Below, in pieces: positions 17,809 through 26,848 of a stretch of 64,000 nucleotides of DNA. The DNA is taken from contig NZ_CP092417.1 of the NCBI RefSeq assembly GCF_023716865.1, positions 2,458,001 to 2,522,000 on the forward strand, written 5' to 3'. The notes under the pieces are model-generated. The model was not told where the DNA came from, did not search any database, and worked only from the letters and a program-made list of their open reading frames with translations. Origin of the DNA: Endozoicomonas sp. SCSIO W0465 (GTDB taxonomy: Bacteria; Pseudomonadota; Gammaproteobacteria; Pseudomonadales; Endozoicomonadaceae). Position 1 is the first letter of the stretch. Each line of letters begins with the position of its first letter. Position numbers and translations under genes: made by a program.

Positions 17809-17838
17809 AGGCTGCCCGGTGTTTTTCCCGGGTAGCCT
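17809..17838. terminator. Hairpin terminator between the PA4642-like gene and brnQ
   Basis: AGGCTGCCCGG (17809-17819) pairs with CCGGGTAGCCT (17828-17838), with one internal G·T pair and a T-rich loop. It lies between two convergent genes. The IS-445 target duplication begins inside the last two bases of the stem, so the IS entered at the foot of this hairpin. Confidence 0.6.
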
Positions 17839-17969
17839 GATAAGTTCTCGACTTTAGAGTCTGTATAAAACGATAATTCGGTCAGCTTTTTATAGTGAAG
17901 CAAGCCGAAATCAGTGAACTGTTTTTCCAAGTTCGTTATTACTTCCGTTTTTTGCCTAAAAGCCTTTAG

Positions 17970-18193
17970 TTATGCTGCTTCTGAATTATCCGGTATTAAC
18001 TGGTCGATCAGATCGCGAAAATTGAACTCATATTTTTGCTTATATCTGTTCCAGCCCTTGCGAATAGAGAACCTCGGAATAATTCCTGAAAGAGCAATTT
18101 TCATCATGCCTGCAGTGGTTGTATCCGGGCTTCTCCAGGGTATCCGAGAAATATTCAGACATGCCTGATTTTTACAAACGGTTAATAACTGCA
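17970..18193 (-). pseudogene. IS-445 transposase copy A, C-terminal part
   Basis: This is the last 75 or so residues of the 445-aa transposase (LTVCKNQACLNISRIPWRS onward, ending IPDNSEAA). It is cut from the rest by the IS4 element at 18194-19625. The intact version is at 35296-36633. Confidence 0.9.
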
Positions 18194-19625
18194 CTTAGGG
18201 TAGACATTAAGCTCAAAAAAGGTTCGTTTCCGGCGGCAGAACCCACCTTGAACAGCCACAATAAAGCTTCGAAACCATTATCAATGGCTGAACAAGATGA
18301 GTACTGCAAATAGTAGATTAGTTGAAAAAAACTGTTGACCTGTTTCGACCGGTCAGAACTCCTAAGTATGGCGGAACAGCTTGGTTTTACTATACGACAG
18401 CGAGATATCCGTCCTTTGGATTTTATCCTCTCACTGATCGATGCCCTCGCTGGTGATGGAAACTGCGATACCCAGGCGGATCTACACCGTAAATTTAACG
18501 AGTTGACGGGGCTGAATGTCTCTTATCGTTCTTGGGCAAATCAAGCTAAAAAGGACGCGCTGCCTACTCTTATCCTGTGGCTATGGGTGCAGTGTCTGGA
18601 AATATTTTCCCGCAAAGTCATGGCGTTTGATGAAGACAGTCCATTTTCAGAGTTTGAGCACATTCTGATTCAGGACGGTTCGTCACAAGCTGTCTATGAT
18701 GCCCTGAAAGAAGCATTTCCCGGCAGGTTCTCAACGGTCAGTCCTGCTGCCGTCGAGCTTCATACGACAATGGATCTTCTCACCAACAACCTGGTGCGGG
18801 TGCAGCTGACTGAAGATACCCGTTCAGAAAGAGACTGTCTGCCACCACTGCCAACATCCATGGCCTATATCCTGATGCTAATGGATGCCGGTTATTTTGA
18901 GCTGGAACTCTTTGCCGCTATTGATGACAGGGAGGGTTCTTTTATCTGCAAGGCACCTCAGAGTATCAACCCGACGATACTCAGCGCGGTACGGGAGGAT
19001 GGCAAGAATCTCAATCGCTACAAAGGACAAAAACTGAAGGATGTACTGTCTGGCTTCCCCAAAGACCAGTGCCTCGACCTGGATGTAGAATGGCCGGGAT
19101 TCAAAGCCTGGCCATTCCGCTTGGTTGTCCGCTGGAATGACAAAAAACAGAAGTGGGTTTTCGTTGTGACCAACCTGAACCGGGTGGAGTTCACCTTGAG
19201 TGATGTGCTCCAGGCCTATCGTCTACGGTGGCAGATAGAGCTGATTTTCAAAGAGATCAAATCCTATTCAGGGTGGCATCGTTTTAACACCAAATCAGCG
19301 ACACTGGTGTTTAGCCTGATTCTGATGTCCTTTGTGGTTGTGACGTTGAAAAGGTACCTTGCCCATGCTGCACAGGCGAACCTCTGTGAAAGTGGGAGCA
19401 TTGAGGAAATCTCGACGCACAAGGTGATGAAAAGTGGGACTCACCTGTTTGGTAATGTGATTTCATCGTTGATGAATGCAGGAAAGTCATTGGTCTCATG
19501 CATTAAAAAGCTACTGGACTTCTGGGGAAATAATGCGAAACGAGAACACCCTGCACGGGATGGTTGTTCAGGGCGTACAAGATTAGGCCTTTGTGCGGTG
19601 GGTGGGGCTTAATGTCTACCTTAAG
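18194..19625 (+). mobile_element. IS4-family element nested in IS-445 copy A
   Basis: This 1432-bp element has 19-bp terminal repeats, CTTAGGGTAGACATTAAGC at 18194 and the complement of CTTAAGGTAGACATTAAGC ending at 19625. The 10-bp target duplication is AATAACTGCA (18184-18193 and 19626-19635). The empty site is visible in IS-445 copy B near 35,510-35,520. Confidence 0.95.
18335..19612 (+). CDS. IS4 family transposase
   Basis: This 425-aa transposase has the IS4 YREK signature in YRLRWQIELIFKEIKSYSG (Tyr, Arg, catalytic Glu, Lys). Likely catalytic aspartates are in ILIQDGSSQAV and LMLMDAGYFELEL. The long open frame starts with a TTG at 18335; an ATG at 18368 (MAEQLGF) is an alternative start. 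It has a single ORF that fills most of the element and is apparently intact. It is not closely related to the Tn5-like elements in the window. Confidence 0.88.
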   Translation: MTCFDRSELLSMAEQLGFTIRQRDIRPLDFILSLIDALAGDGNCDTQADLHRKFNELTGLNVSYRSWANQAKKDALPTLILWLWVQCLEIFSRKVMAFDEDSPFSEFEHILIQDGSSQAVYDALKEAFPGRFSTVSPAAVELHTTMDLLTNNLVRVQLTEDTRSERDCLPPLPTSMAYILMLMDAGYFELELFAAIDDREGSFICKAPQSINPTILSAVREDGKNLNRYKGQKLKDVLSGFPKDQCLDLDVEWPGFKAWPFRLVVRWNDKKQKWVFVVTNLNRVEFTLSDVLQAYRLRWQIELIFKEIKSYSGWHRFNTKSATLVFSLILMSFVVVTLKRYLAHAAQANLCESGSIEEISTHKVMKSGTHLFGNVISSLMNAGKSLVSCIKKLLDFWGNNAKREHPARDGCSGRTRLGLCAVGGA

Positions 19626-19635
19626 AATAACTGCA

Positions 19636-20749
19636 ATAATGCATAGCCTGCCATTTTCAAATGCATCCATCGAAGCAGTGTTCGCAATTTCTGCTGCCAT
19701 AAATGGCAACAGCCAAAAGCATGTTTGAGTTGGTGAAACATTGGCTCTACCGGCCATCTCCGGGAATAGGCACGAAGCACCTCCAGTCCCTCAAGTTCCG
19801 GATTGGTCGAGATGAATATTCTGCTTTCGGTCAGACCTTTGTCATTTTCAAAGCGACTCCAGACGACGCGTACTTCACGACCTTTAAGGAATCTGGCGCG
19901 ACAGATCAGGGTACGATAACGTATTTTGCGAAATTTGCCGTACATCCATACTGTTGCTTTTTCTTCCGGCAGTTTCTTAACCTGTTCTGTCGTCATCTTG
20001 ATGCCGTACTTTTTTGGGCGCCCTCGCTTCTTTACGGTGGGTGCTGGCGGCAAAGCATAGAGGGCCCGATTTGAAGGTATCTGACCAACAACTTCTATGT
20101 TCATTTCCAGAGCTGGCTTTATCAGTGTCCAGTTCATATACCAGCAATCGGTTAGCAGGCGTAGCACTCGATCCTTCACTTCATTGCGTACCACCCTGAG
20201 CATGGCCACGGCAATTTTCAGTTTGCTGGTGTTACCTGAAGCTGGTGTCGGAAATGAGATCACCGGTATGGCGGTAAATACTTCATCTGCAGCCCGCTCA
20301 AATATGATGGCCAGGGAAACCCAACACTGCCCCCAGATGTACGTCGGCCGATTGCGTTTCTTGCTGTGTTGATGATGTGTACGACAAGCAGGGGCTTTGT
20401 CGGAAAACCGTTCGATTACCCAGTCATCAAGCCCCAGGACCACAGGTTGATTCTCAGGAGCTTTGGAGCAGACCAGACGGATCAAGTGGCGTGCCAAGTT
20501 CTTCCATTGCCACTTGCCCTGAGATAGCCAGTGGTGGTAGCTGCTCCACACACAATGAAAATCAATTGTTAACAACGCCTGTGTAACAAAGCCGTCGGCT
20601 GAAAGCATGCAACCGAACAGCAGTTCGCAGAACGTTGGTACTGCAGTTGATGATAGCGCTCCAGCAAGAAAGGTTGTATATGAAGCGAGCTCCCTGAGGA
20701 TTACTTGATGATCTGAAGTGAGCATGGCAACCATCTCGAATTTCGTCAT
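19636..20749 (-). pseudogene. IS-445 transposase copy A, N-terminal part
   Basis: This is the first 370 or so residues of the 445-aa transposase, from MTKFEMVAMLTSDHQ to the IS4 insertion in the codons for LLQLLTV. It still contains all three presumed catalytic residues (VLGLDDWVIERF, LLTDCWYMNW, YSRRWPVEPMFHQLK) but lacks the C-terminus. Confidence 0.9.
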
Positions 20750-20836
20750 TGGGGATGGTTGCTTTTAGCAGATTATGCGCCGGAACTATTGTGCTCTTAA
20801 AACTCTAAAGTCGAGCTGATAAGTTGTGTTAGCCTT

Positions 20837-20911
20837 TTATCCCTGAACAGGCGTGGTTGATTCTGAGGAACGAACTGATGTCATCATACCGAAAACACCC
20901 CCCAGCATACC
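20837..20911 (-). pseudogene. brnQ: brnQ, 3' end separated by IS50
   Basis: Reading on from the target duplication, codons for GMLGGVFGMMTSVRSSES and a short tail continue in the brnQ frame to a TAA at 20837-20839. These are the last residues of the transporter, split from the rest by IS50 copy B. Confidence 0.85.
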
Positions 20912-22409
20912 CTGACTCTTGATCACATCTCTCCAGCGCTGAACTGCCGGGCTATCTGCCAGGTTTTTACCCGATCCTGCAATTTCGCCCAGCCTTCCCA
21001 TACCACTAACCAGCCGGGCTGCCCTGTATGCTTTGAATCACCCCAACCACCAAGCCGAGCAATCGTTTGAAGCAGCCAAGTGACTGTTGGCGGCTTATCG
21101 GGCAACGCTTTTTTTTCATAGGTTAGCCAGAGAACCTGCCATTCATCATCACTGACCACCTCATTCGCGAGTGTTTTTTCACTCCAAAGCTTTCTGTCTT
21201 TGTGCTGCCTGTCATTCGGTAACATTAATGCTTCACGGATTTGCATTAGTCTGACAGCGACAAACATTAATATGACCGCAAGTCGTTCAATGTTATCCGG
21301 AGATTGCAGACGAAGCCTTTCTACTCCTGCTCCCGATTTCCAAGCCTTGTGGAACTCTTCTATTCGCCATCGGAGCTCGTAAAATCGAATGATAGAGCGA
21401 CAGTCTTCGAATGTTTCAATATCTTCAGTTGTCAATAGTACCCAGTGCAAACGGTCTTCGGAGTCATTGCCAATCTCTTCAGCCGACACAATATTCATAG
21501 TTACCGGTTCCGGCCTGCCGCCTGGCCTTTGCGGCGCCTGTATTGTCATCTTCTTTCTTTTGACCTGCAGCGTTGCCTTTCGCTTCTTTCTACCTCCTTT
21601 TTGAGGAACCACTATCGTATATTTCCCCAACACTTCAGTCTGAGCTAAGGAATCAAATAATAAGAGTTCGCCATCCACCAGGATTCTGTTTTGTGTAGCT
21701 CTTACAACAAACCGCTGTCGGTTATCCAGTTTGTAGTGCATATATTCGTATATATCCGCCTCCCGGTCGCAAACACTGATGATGTCAGGCATTTTACCCC
21801 CCATCCTTTGTTCTGTGTTTTCAGAGGCTCTTTGCCACTTAAAGCTTTCCTTTCCCTCGTAAGGTAGCTGACGACGTTGGTTCTTTTTCCCCCGCTGAAC
21901 GTCCTCTCTAACCCATCGTTCTTGATCAATAAGCCCAATGCTTCGCTCTGTATCCGCATCAACCAAGAAGACAGAGTGGACGTGGAATCCTCTGGTTTTA
22001 GAGCCTTCAGGACCTCCAAGATCACCAAGCTCGGATCTGACAGCATGTTTATAACCCAGGGTTGTTGTATCTTCGAGAGCCAGAAGTAGGCGAGACTGTC
22101 TCGCTATTTTGGCAGTTGCCTGAAAGCCTGCCTCAGCTATTGCTTCAGGCTTTACGGCCTCATTCTCAATCAGCCGGTAAGCTCCAGTTACCAGTGCGGT
22201 ATAACCTTCGCATGAAGATGACAAAGAATTACCGGTATGAGCTGAAAGCTCGGCAGCAACTTTGACAAGTCGTTTTGTACGTCGAGTATCGCCCAAATCA
22301 GCACATCCAAAAGTTAGTTCTGACCATGGTTTAGGAGAAAGTGGAAGCATGACCTGTTTTATCAGTGAGAAATGATAGAACAAGGTAGCTATTTGTGATC
22401 AAGAGACAG
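20912..22409 (-). mobile_element. IS50/Tn5-like IS4-family element, copy B
   Basis: The ends are CTGACTCTTGATCACATCT at 20912 and the complement of CTGTCTCTTGATCACA ending at 22409. The duplication is AGCATACC (20904-20911 and 22410-22417), or nine bases if the ambiguous C at 20912/22418 is counted. It is an uninterrupted 1498-bp element. It differs from copy A, by eye, at one synonymous base (CAC against CAT for His in FHKAW). It is inserted in brnQ. Confidence 0.95.
20923..22350 (-). CDS. Tn5/IS50-like transposase (copy B)
   Basis: This 475-aa transposase is identical in sequence to the copy at 5031-6458, with the Tn5 triad in EDTTTLGY, CDREADIYEY and WRIEEFHKAWK. This copy keeps both IS ends at normal distance and is the best candidate for the active source in the window. 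Confidence 0.94.
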   Translation of the reverse strand: MLPLSPKPWSELTFGCADLGDTRRTKRLVKVAAELSAHTGNSLSSSCEGYTALVTGAYRLIENEAVKPEAIAEAGFQATAKIARQSRLLLALEDTTTLGYKHAVRSELGDLGGPEGSKTRGFHVHSVFLVDADTERSIGLIDQERWVREDVQRGKKNQRRQLPYEGKESFKWQRASENTEQRMGGKMPDIISVCDREADIYEYMHYKLDNRQRFVVRATQNRILVDGELLLFDSLAQTEVLGKYTIVVPQKGGRKKRKATLQVKRKKMTIQAPQRPGGRPEPVTMNIVSAEEIGNDSEDRLHWVLLTTEDIETFEDCRSIIRFYELRWRIEEFHKAWKSGAGVERLRLQSPDNIERLAVILMFVAVRLMQIREALMLPNDRQHKDRKLWSEKTLANEVVSDDEWQVLWLTYEKKALPDKPPTVTWLLQTIARLGGWGDSKHTGQPGWLVVWEGWAKLQDRVKTWQIARQFSAGEM

Positions 22410-23674
22410 AGCATACCCGGTAACAGCCAGACCAGACCTTCTTTCTGCAAAGGCAAATACGCAAGCAACGTATTAGCCGGCTCAACAAAAGACAGGCCAG
22501 CCGCATGCAGTCCTTCTATAAGACTGATCAGGCCTACCGGAATAAGAACAAACGTCATTACTCGCTCTGGTTTCGCCAACCACGACTTCAGCAGTGTCAC
22601 AATAATCAATGCGATGGCTACCGGATAGATAATCAGCAACGCTGGAATAGTAACCTTCAGTAGCGTATTCAATCCAACATTGGCAATCAGCGCGCTGGCC
22701 AGGGCACAAAGAATCACCCAGTTGCGATAACCCAGCGCAGGAAATACACGGGAGAAATATTCACCGCAGGCACTGAGCAAACCAATCGCTGTGGTCAAAC
22801 AAGCCAGAATAACGGTGATAGCCAGTACTACCTTGCCCCAGGAACCGAATACCGCGTTCACAAACAGGCTGATAATTTCAGCACCATTTTGTGGTGCAGC
22901 CACCAGCTGATGGCTGGTGGAACCAATGTAACCCAGCACCAGATACACCAGTGAGAGACCAACAGAAGCGATCAGACCAGCAATAAATGTATAGCGCGCA
23001 ACCTGCTGTGTGTCTGTTACCCCTTTATTTTGAATAGCATTGATAATGACCACGCCAAATACCAAGGCACCCAGGGTGTCCATCGTCTGGTAACCTTCAC
23101 GGAAACCATTAAAGAACCCCTGACTGATCATGGACTCAGTGGCAGCCCCTGCTTCTCCCTGTGGGTAAAGAAAAGCACCAACCGCAATAATCGTCAGAAC
23201 CACCACCAGCAATGGCGTAATCAGCTTGCCAACTGTTTCAACCAGCCGACCCGGAAACAGTGCAAGATAAAGCGCAACAGCAAAAAATAACAAAGAAAAC
23301 AGTGCCAGCGAAACAGTACCGGACTCACCGATAAATGGCAGCAAACCCAGTTCATAAGAGACGACAGCGGTTCTTGGTGAAGCAAACAGGGGGCCAATGG
23401 CAAGAAAGAGAACAACCGCGAAAGTTAAGGCAATTTTTGGCGGAAAAATATCCGTCAGCTTTTCCAGTCCACCACCGGCACGGGCGCAGGCGATCACACC
23501 CAGCAGCGGCAGACCAACACCGGTCAGAAGGAATCCCAGCATTGCGACCATCAGCTCAGTGCCAGCCATGTGCCCCAGAAATGGAGGAAAGATAATATTT
23601 CCTGCTCCCAGAAAGAGAGCAAATGTCATCAGGCCTGTGGCCATGATGTCTGTGGCTTTTAACGTCTTCGGCAA
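22410..23674 (-). pseudogene. brnQ: Branched-chain amino acid transporter BrnQ, interrupted near its 3' end by IS50
   Basis: BrnQ (LIVCS family) imports Leu, Ile and Val with sodium or protons. The N-terminal ATDIMATGLMTFALFLGAG and NIIFPPFLG are typical, and about 12 membrane segments are visible. The start is a TTG at 23674 with AGGATACAGG upstream; a Met 10 codons in is an alternative. IS50 enters after about residue 421, in LVWLLPGM. The present reading frame continues 26 codons into the IS (LCLLITNS...), replacing about 20 native C-terminal residues. All membrane segments may remain, so some function is possible. Confidence 0.88.
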
Positions 23675-23968
23675 AACCTGTATCCTGTACCGATTCTTTC
23701 CGAGAGGTTACCAGCTGACCATACAGCGTTGGTTGAGCCTGTAACCAGAAAGAATATTGTTAGAAGTGAGCGTATAGAGGCACAACCAATGCCTCCTGAG
23801 GGTAACCTTTATTTCACAGATGAGTCCTTCACCGTATTAGTGTTTTCACCTAAAAATGGTAATAAGACAGGAATTATTGGGAATAAAACGATAATAAAGG
23901 GCACTTACTGCATAAGTTGGCCAACATCAACAGCAATCACTACCGACCAGACCAGTGATTCTATCCGA

Positions 23969-25435
23969 TTAAAGCAGTGGGCTTAGCAACTGCAGGGTAT
24001 TTTCCAGTAATTTTCGTCGGAAAGGTCTTTTTGACCAACGATTGATATCCACCTCAACGGCCTGATTTATATATGACTGGAGCACATGGAATATCTGCTG
24101 ACCAAAGCCATCATCATAAACAATCAACGTCACTTCATAATTCAGCCAGACGCTGCGCATATCCAGGTTAACAGTACCAAATAGAGCGGTTTCACGGTCG
24201 ACCAGAACACACTTGGTATGCAGTAACCCCCCTCTGAACTGCTGAATAGTGACACCAGCTTGCAGCAACTCCTGATAATAGGAGCGACTGGCATGATGAA
24301 CCATTTTCGAGTCATTTTTCTCAGGAACCAGCAATTGGACATCAACACCACGCATTGCTGCCGACTTCAATGCTGTCAGCAAAGACTCATCGGGTACAAA
24401 ATACGGTGTACTGATCAGGAGTTCTTGACGACTTTCATAAATAGCCGTCAGCAGGACCTGCTGCAGCATTTCCCGGTCTACATCAGGCCCGGACGGCAGA
24501 ACATGCACAAATGCGCCGTCCCTGCCATTGTGCTCAGCCGAAGGGTATTCATACTGTCTATTGAACGATGGGTGTCCCTGCCCGGTTTCCAGTGCTATAT
24601 CCCATTGCACAATGGCTCCGAGTACATGAGCTGCAACACCATCAATCCTGACCATGGCATCTACCCACTGCCCGACCTGAGCTTCCTGCTTAAACAGGGA
24701 AGGATCGACCAGGTTAAAGCTGCCGGTCCAGGCCACTTGATCATCAACCACCAGAATCTTCCGATGGTTACGAATATCAATGCGCTCCACCAGCATTCGC
24801 AAAGGGCCAGCTGACATGGATGCAGTAACACTGATCCCTTCAAGGCGAAAACGACGAGCCCACAAACCATTCAAAAAACCCCGGCTGCCAACATTATCCA
24901 GCACAACCAGGCAATCAACCCCCCGCCTCGACGCACGGATAACTGCATCTGCCACCTCTGCGGCCCGACCGACGGGCTCCCATATGTAGAACTCAATCAC
25001 AACGCTTTGTTGGGCATTTTCTATATCACGCAGCAGCGATTCGATGATGTTCTCAAAATCCGAGAAGAGTTGCAGATGGTTACCTGGCAGTAAGGGGATA
25101 CTCATGCTTTTTTCTACCAATGAGAAAATACCATGATGACTGGTCACCGGACAGTGGGATGGCTCACCGCCTGAGATAATCCGTGATAAGTGTTGATACC
25201 ACTGAGCATAATCCGGATAAAGTGCATGCATGCGCTTTAAACGGCGGGTACCAAGGCGGGGAGATCCAAATAAAAGATACAGGACGAACCCCGCTACCGG
25301 CAGGGCAAACAGCAGCACCAGCCAGGCCAGTGACACCCCCACCGATCTTCGGGTCATGATCACCACTACCGCAAACGCAATAATGGCACTTAAATAGGCA
25401 GCACCAAACAGCCAGCTATACCAGGTTGTTTCCAT
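23969..25435 (-). CDS. cls: Cardiolipin synthase (ClsA type)
   Basis: The enzyme condenses two phosphatidylglycerols to cardiolipin at the inner membrane. It has two N-terminal membrane segments (about residues 8-27 and 35-57) and two PLD catalytic HKD motifs: NHRKILVVDD (about 223-232) and HTKCVLVD (about 406-413). The start at METTWYSWLFG (25435) gives 488 aa, matching ClsA at 486. The open frame extends 29 codons further but without family resemblance. It lies downstream of the TSUP gene on the same strand, about 250 bp away. Confidence 0.93.
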   Translation of the reverse strand: METTWYSWLFGAAYLSAIIAFAVVVIMTRRSVGVSLAWLVLLFALPVAGFVLYLLFGSPRLGTRRLKRMHALYPDYAQWYQHLSRIISGGEPSHCPVTSHHGIFSLVEKSMSIPLLPGNHLQLFSDFENIIESLLRDIENAQQSVVIEFYIWEPVGRAAEVADAVIRASRRGVDCLVVLDNVGSRGFLNGLWARRFRLEGISVTASMSAGPLRMLVERIDIRNHRKILVVDDQVAWTGSFNLVDPSLFKQEAQVGQWVDAMVRIDGVAAHVLGAIVQWDIALETGQGHPSFNRQYEYPSAEHNGRDGAFVHVLPSGPDVDREMLQQVLLTAIYESRQELLISTPYFVPDESLLTALKSAAMRGVDVQLLVPEKNDSKMVHHASRSYYQELLQAGVTIQQFRGGLLHTKCVLVDRETALFGTVNLDMRSVWLNYEVTLIVYDDGFGQQIFHVLQSYINQAVEVDINRWSKRPFRRKLLENTLQLLSPLL

Positions 25436-25685
25436 GAACAATAGTTCCGAAATTACGCCTGCTGAATTCCCTGACTGTCCGGGTGATCTGGTTAGAGATA
25501 CTTTGCTAATGGATTTCGCCACAGCTCCGGCTATGAATCAATACAAAGCCTTTAGCGTATTATTCTGACGAATTGACCGGAATATATCGAGTTCTGGAAA
25601 CACAACAGGTATTACCTGAAAGGCTACCCCTTAGCGGATAACCTTAAGAGGTAAAAAGCGACAATGGTTTTAAACAAGATGCCTA

Positions 25686-26462
25686 TTATTGGAGCAAATG
25701 TCCATAATCTTCCCAAAGCAGTTTGGCCGTCATCACCAAAGACACGCAAACAATCATGGGCCGAATCAATGCCTCACCACGGTTAAGTACTACATGCGAG
25801 CCCAGCCTGGCACCAATCACCTGGCCCAGGATCATGACCAGACCGACTGCCCAGACCACATGGCCACCAATAATGAAAAATAGCAGGGCTGCCAAATTGC
25901 TGGTGCAATTCAGAACTTTGGTATGAGCGGTAGCACTGGTGATGGAATAACCCAGTAAGCCGGCAAACGCCATGGTAAAAAACGAACCGGTACCGGGTCC
26001 AAAGAAACCATCATAAAAACCAATCAGCACCGCCACGGTAAACGAAAACACCGACAGAGAGATCAACTGCGGTGACTGATCACTGCTCAGTCGTGGAGAA
26101 AGCAGAAAGTAAACAACAATACCTATCAACAGGAATGGAATGACCTGATCCAATACTCCGGCATCAATTCTCTGCACCAGGAGTGTCCCCATCATACTGC
26201 CAATAAAGGTCATCACGATTGCCAGGCGGATTTCACGGAGATTAACCGCACCTTTGGAGATAAAATAAGCACTGGCGGACAGCGTACCAGCAGCCCCCTG
26301 AAGCTTATTGGTTGCCAGCGCCTGAACCGGCGAAAGCCCCGCAGCCAGAAGTGCGGGCATTGATATCAACCCCCCTCCACCAGCAATGGAATCAACAAAT
26401 CCAGCCACCGAGGCCACAGCAAAAAGGAAAAGTACAAGATCCAGAGTGATGGTTGCGTCCAA
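25686..26462 (-). CDS. TSUP-family (TauE/SafE, YfcA-like) membrane permease
   Basis: This 258-aa inner-membrane protein has about eight hydrophobic segments. It shows the family glycine motif SIAGGGGLISMPALLAAG near residue 30 and the second-half repeat GFYDGFFGPGTGSFF. TSUP proteins export sulfite, sulfoacetate or related organic anions. The substrate cannot be told from sequence or neighbours. The length is normal. Confidence 0.9.
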   Translation of the reverse strand: MDATITLDLVLFLFAVASVAGFVDSIAGGGGLISMPALLAAGLSPVQALATNKLQGAAGTLSASAYFISKGAVNLREIRLAIVMTFIGSMMGTLLVQRIDAGVLDQVIPFLLIGIVVYFLLSPRLSSDQSPQLISLSVFSFTVAVLIGFYDGFFGPGTGSFFTMAFAGLLGYSITSATAHTKVLNCTSNLAALLFFIIGGHVVWAVGLVMILGQVIGARLGSHVVLNRGEALIRPMIVCVSLVMTAKLLWEDYGHLLQ

Positions 26463-26848
26463 GGTTAATCCTTGCAGATAGAGGGTGATGATTTAGGGAA
26501 GCGTAATAATAGACCGTCCAGGGAAAAATTTTCAGATAAAGTTGACCCTCTACCCAACGGAATTCACTTATTTGCACCTAGTTTAGTAGGTAAATTACGA
26601 GACGGGCATGACACATCATCGAATATCTCAGTAGCAGAACTTCCTGGTGATTATTATCAGCTCAATTAAAGAGGCGTCCAAATGGCAAAAACCGCTGATC
26701 ATCTCCCCAGATAATCAGCGGTTCGTAATAATAACACCCAGCCTGTTAATTTCTCTCTGCTCTCTATCATCGAACCTTGTGAGTTTGTACCCTTGAATTT
26801 TTCTACCCTTATAATCCGTTCATTAATTTGTAACAGACTGGAATTCCC
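26463..26848. other. Intergenic region between TSUP gene and cobQ
   Basis: These divergent genes are 386 bp apart. A 65-codon ORF on + (26472-26669) has no recognisable domain and I do not call it. A 10-bp inverted repeat (AACCGCTGAT at 26690-26699, ATCAGCGGTT at 26713-26722) is followed, on the minus strand, by a short T-run, so it could terminate leftward transcription. Confidence 0.5.

Larger units (their letters stand above)
17847..20815 (-). mobile_element. IS-445 element, copy A, carrying an IS4-family element
   Basis: The ends are CTCGACTTTAGAGT (17847) and ACTCTAAAGTCGAG (ending 20815). A 10-bp target duplication, CTGATAAGTT, lies at 17837-17846 and 20816-20825. Without the nested 1432-bp IS4 and its 10-bp duplication the element is 1527 bp, exactly the length of copy B. 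It separates the PA4642-like gene from the 3' end of brnQ. Confidence 0.92.

Noticed and set aside
5020..22409. Two same-oriented IS50 copies as a Tn5-like composite transposon carrying upp, hpt and others
   Set aside because: Each copy has its own distinct target duplication (CACATAAAT and AGCATACC), so they are independent insertions. The DNA between is ordinary chromosome.
22331..23674. BrnQ with a natural, unusual C-terminus
   Set aside because: The last codons (LCLLITNS onward) are IS50 sequence; the native end is found beyond the IS at 20837-20911.
26472..26669. 65-aa ORF between the TSUP gene and cobQ
   Set aside because: No homology that I recognise, no clear ribosome site, low-complexity composition.
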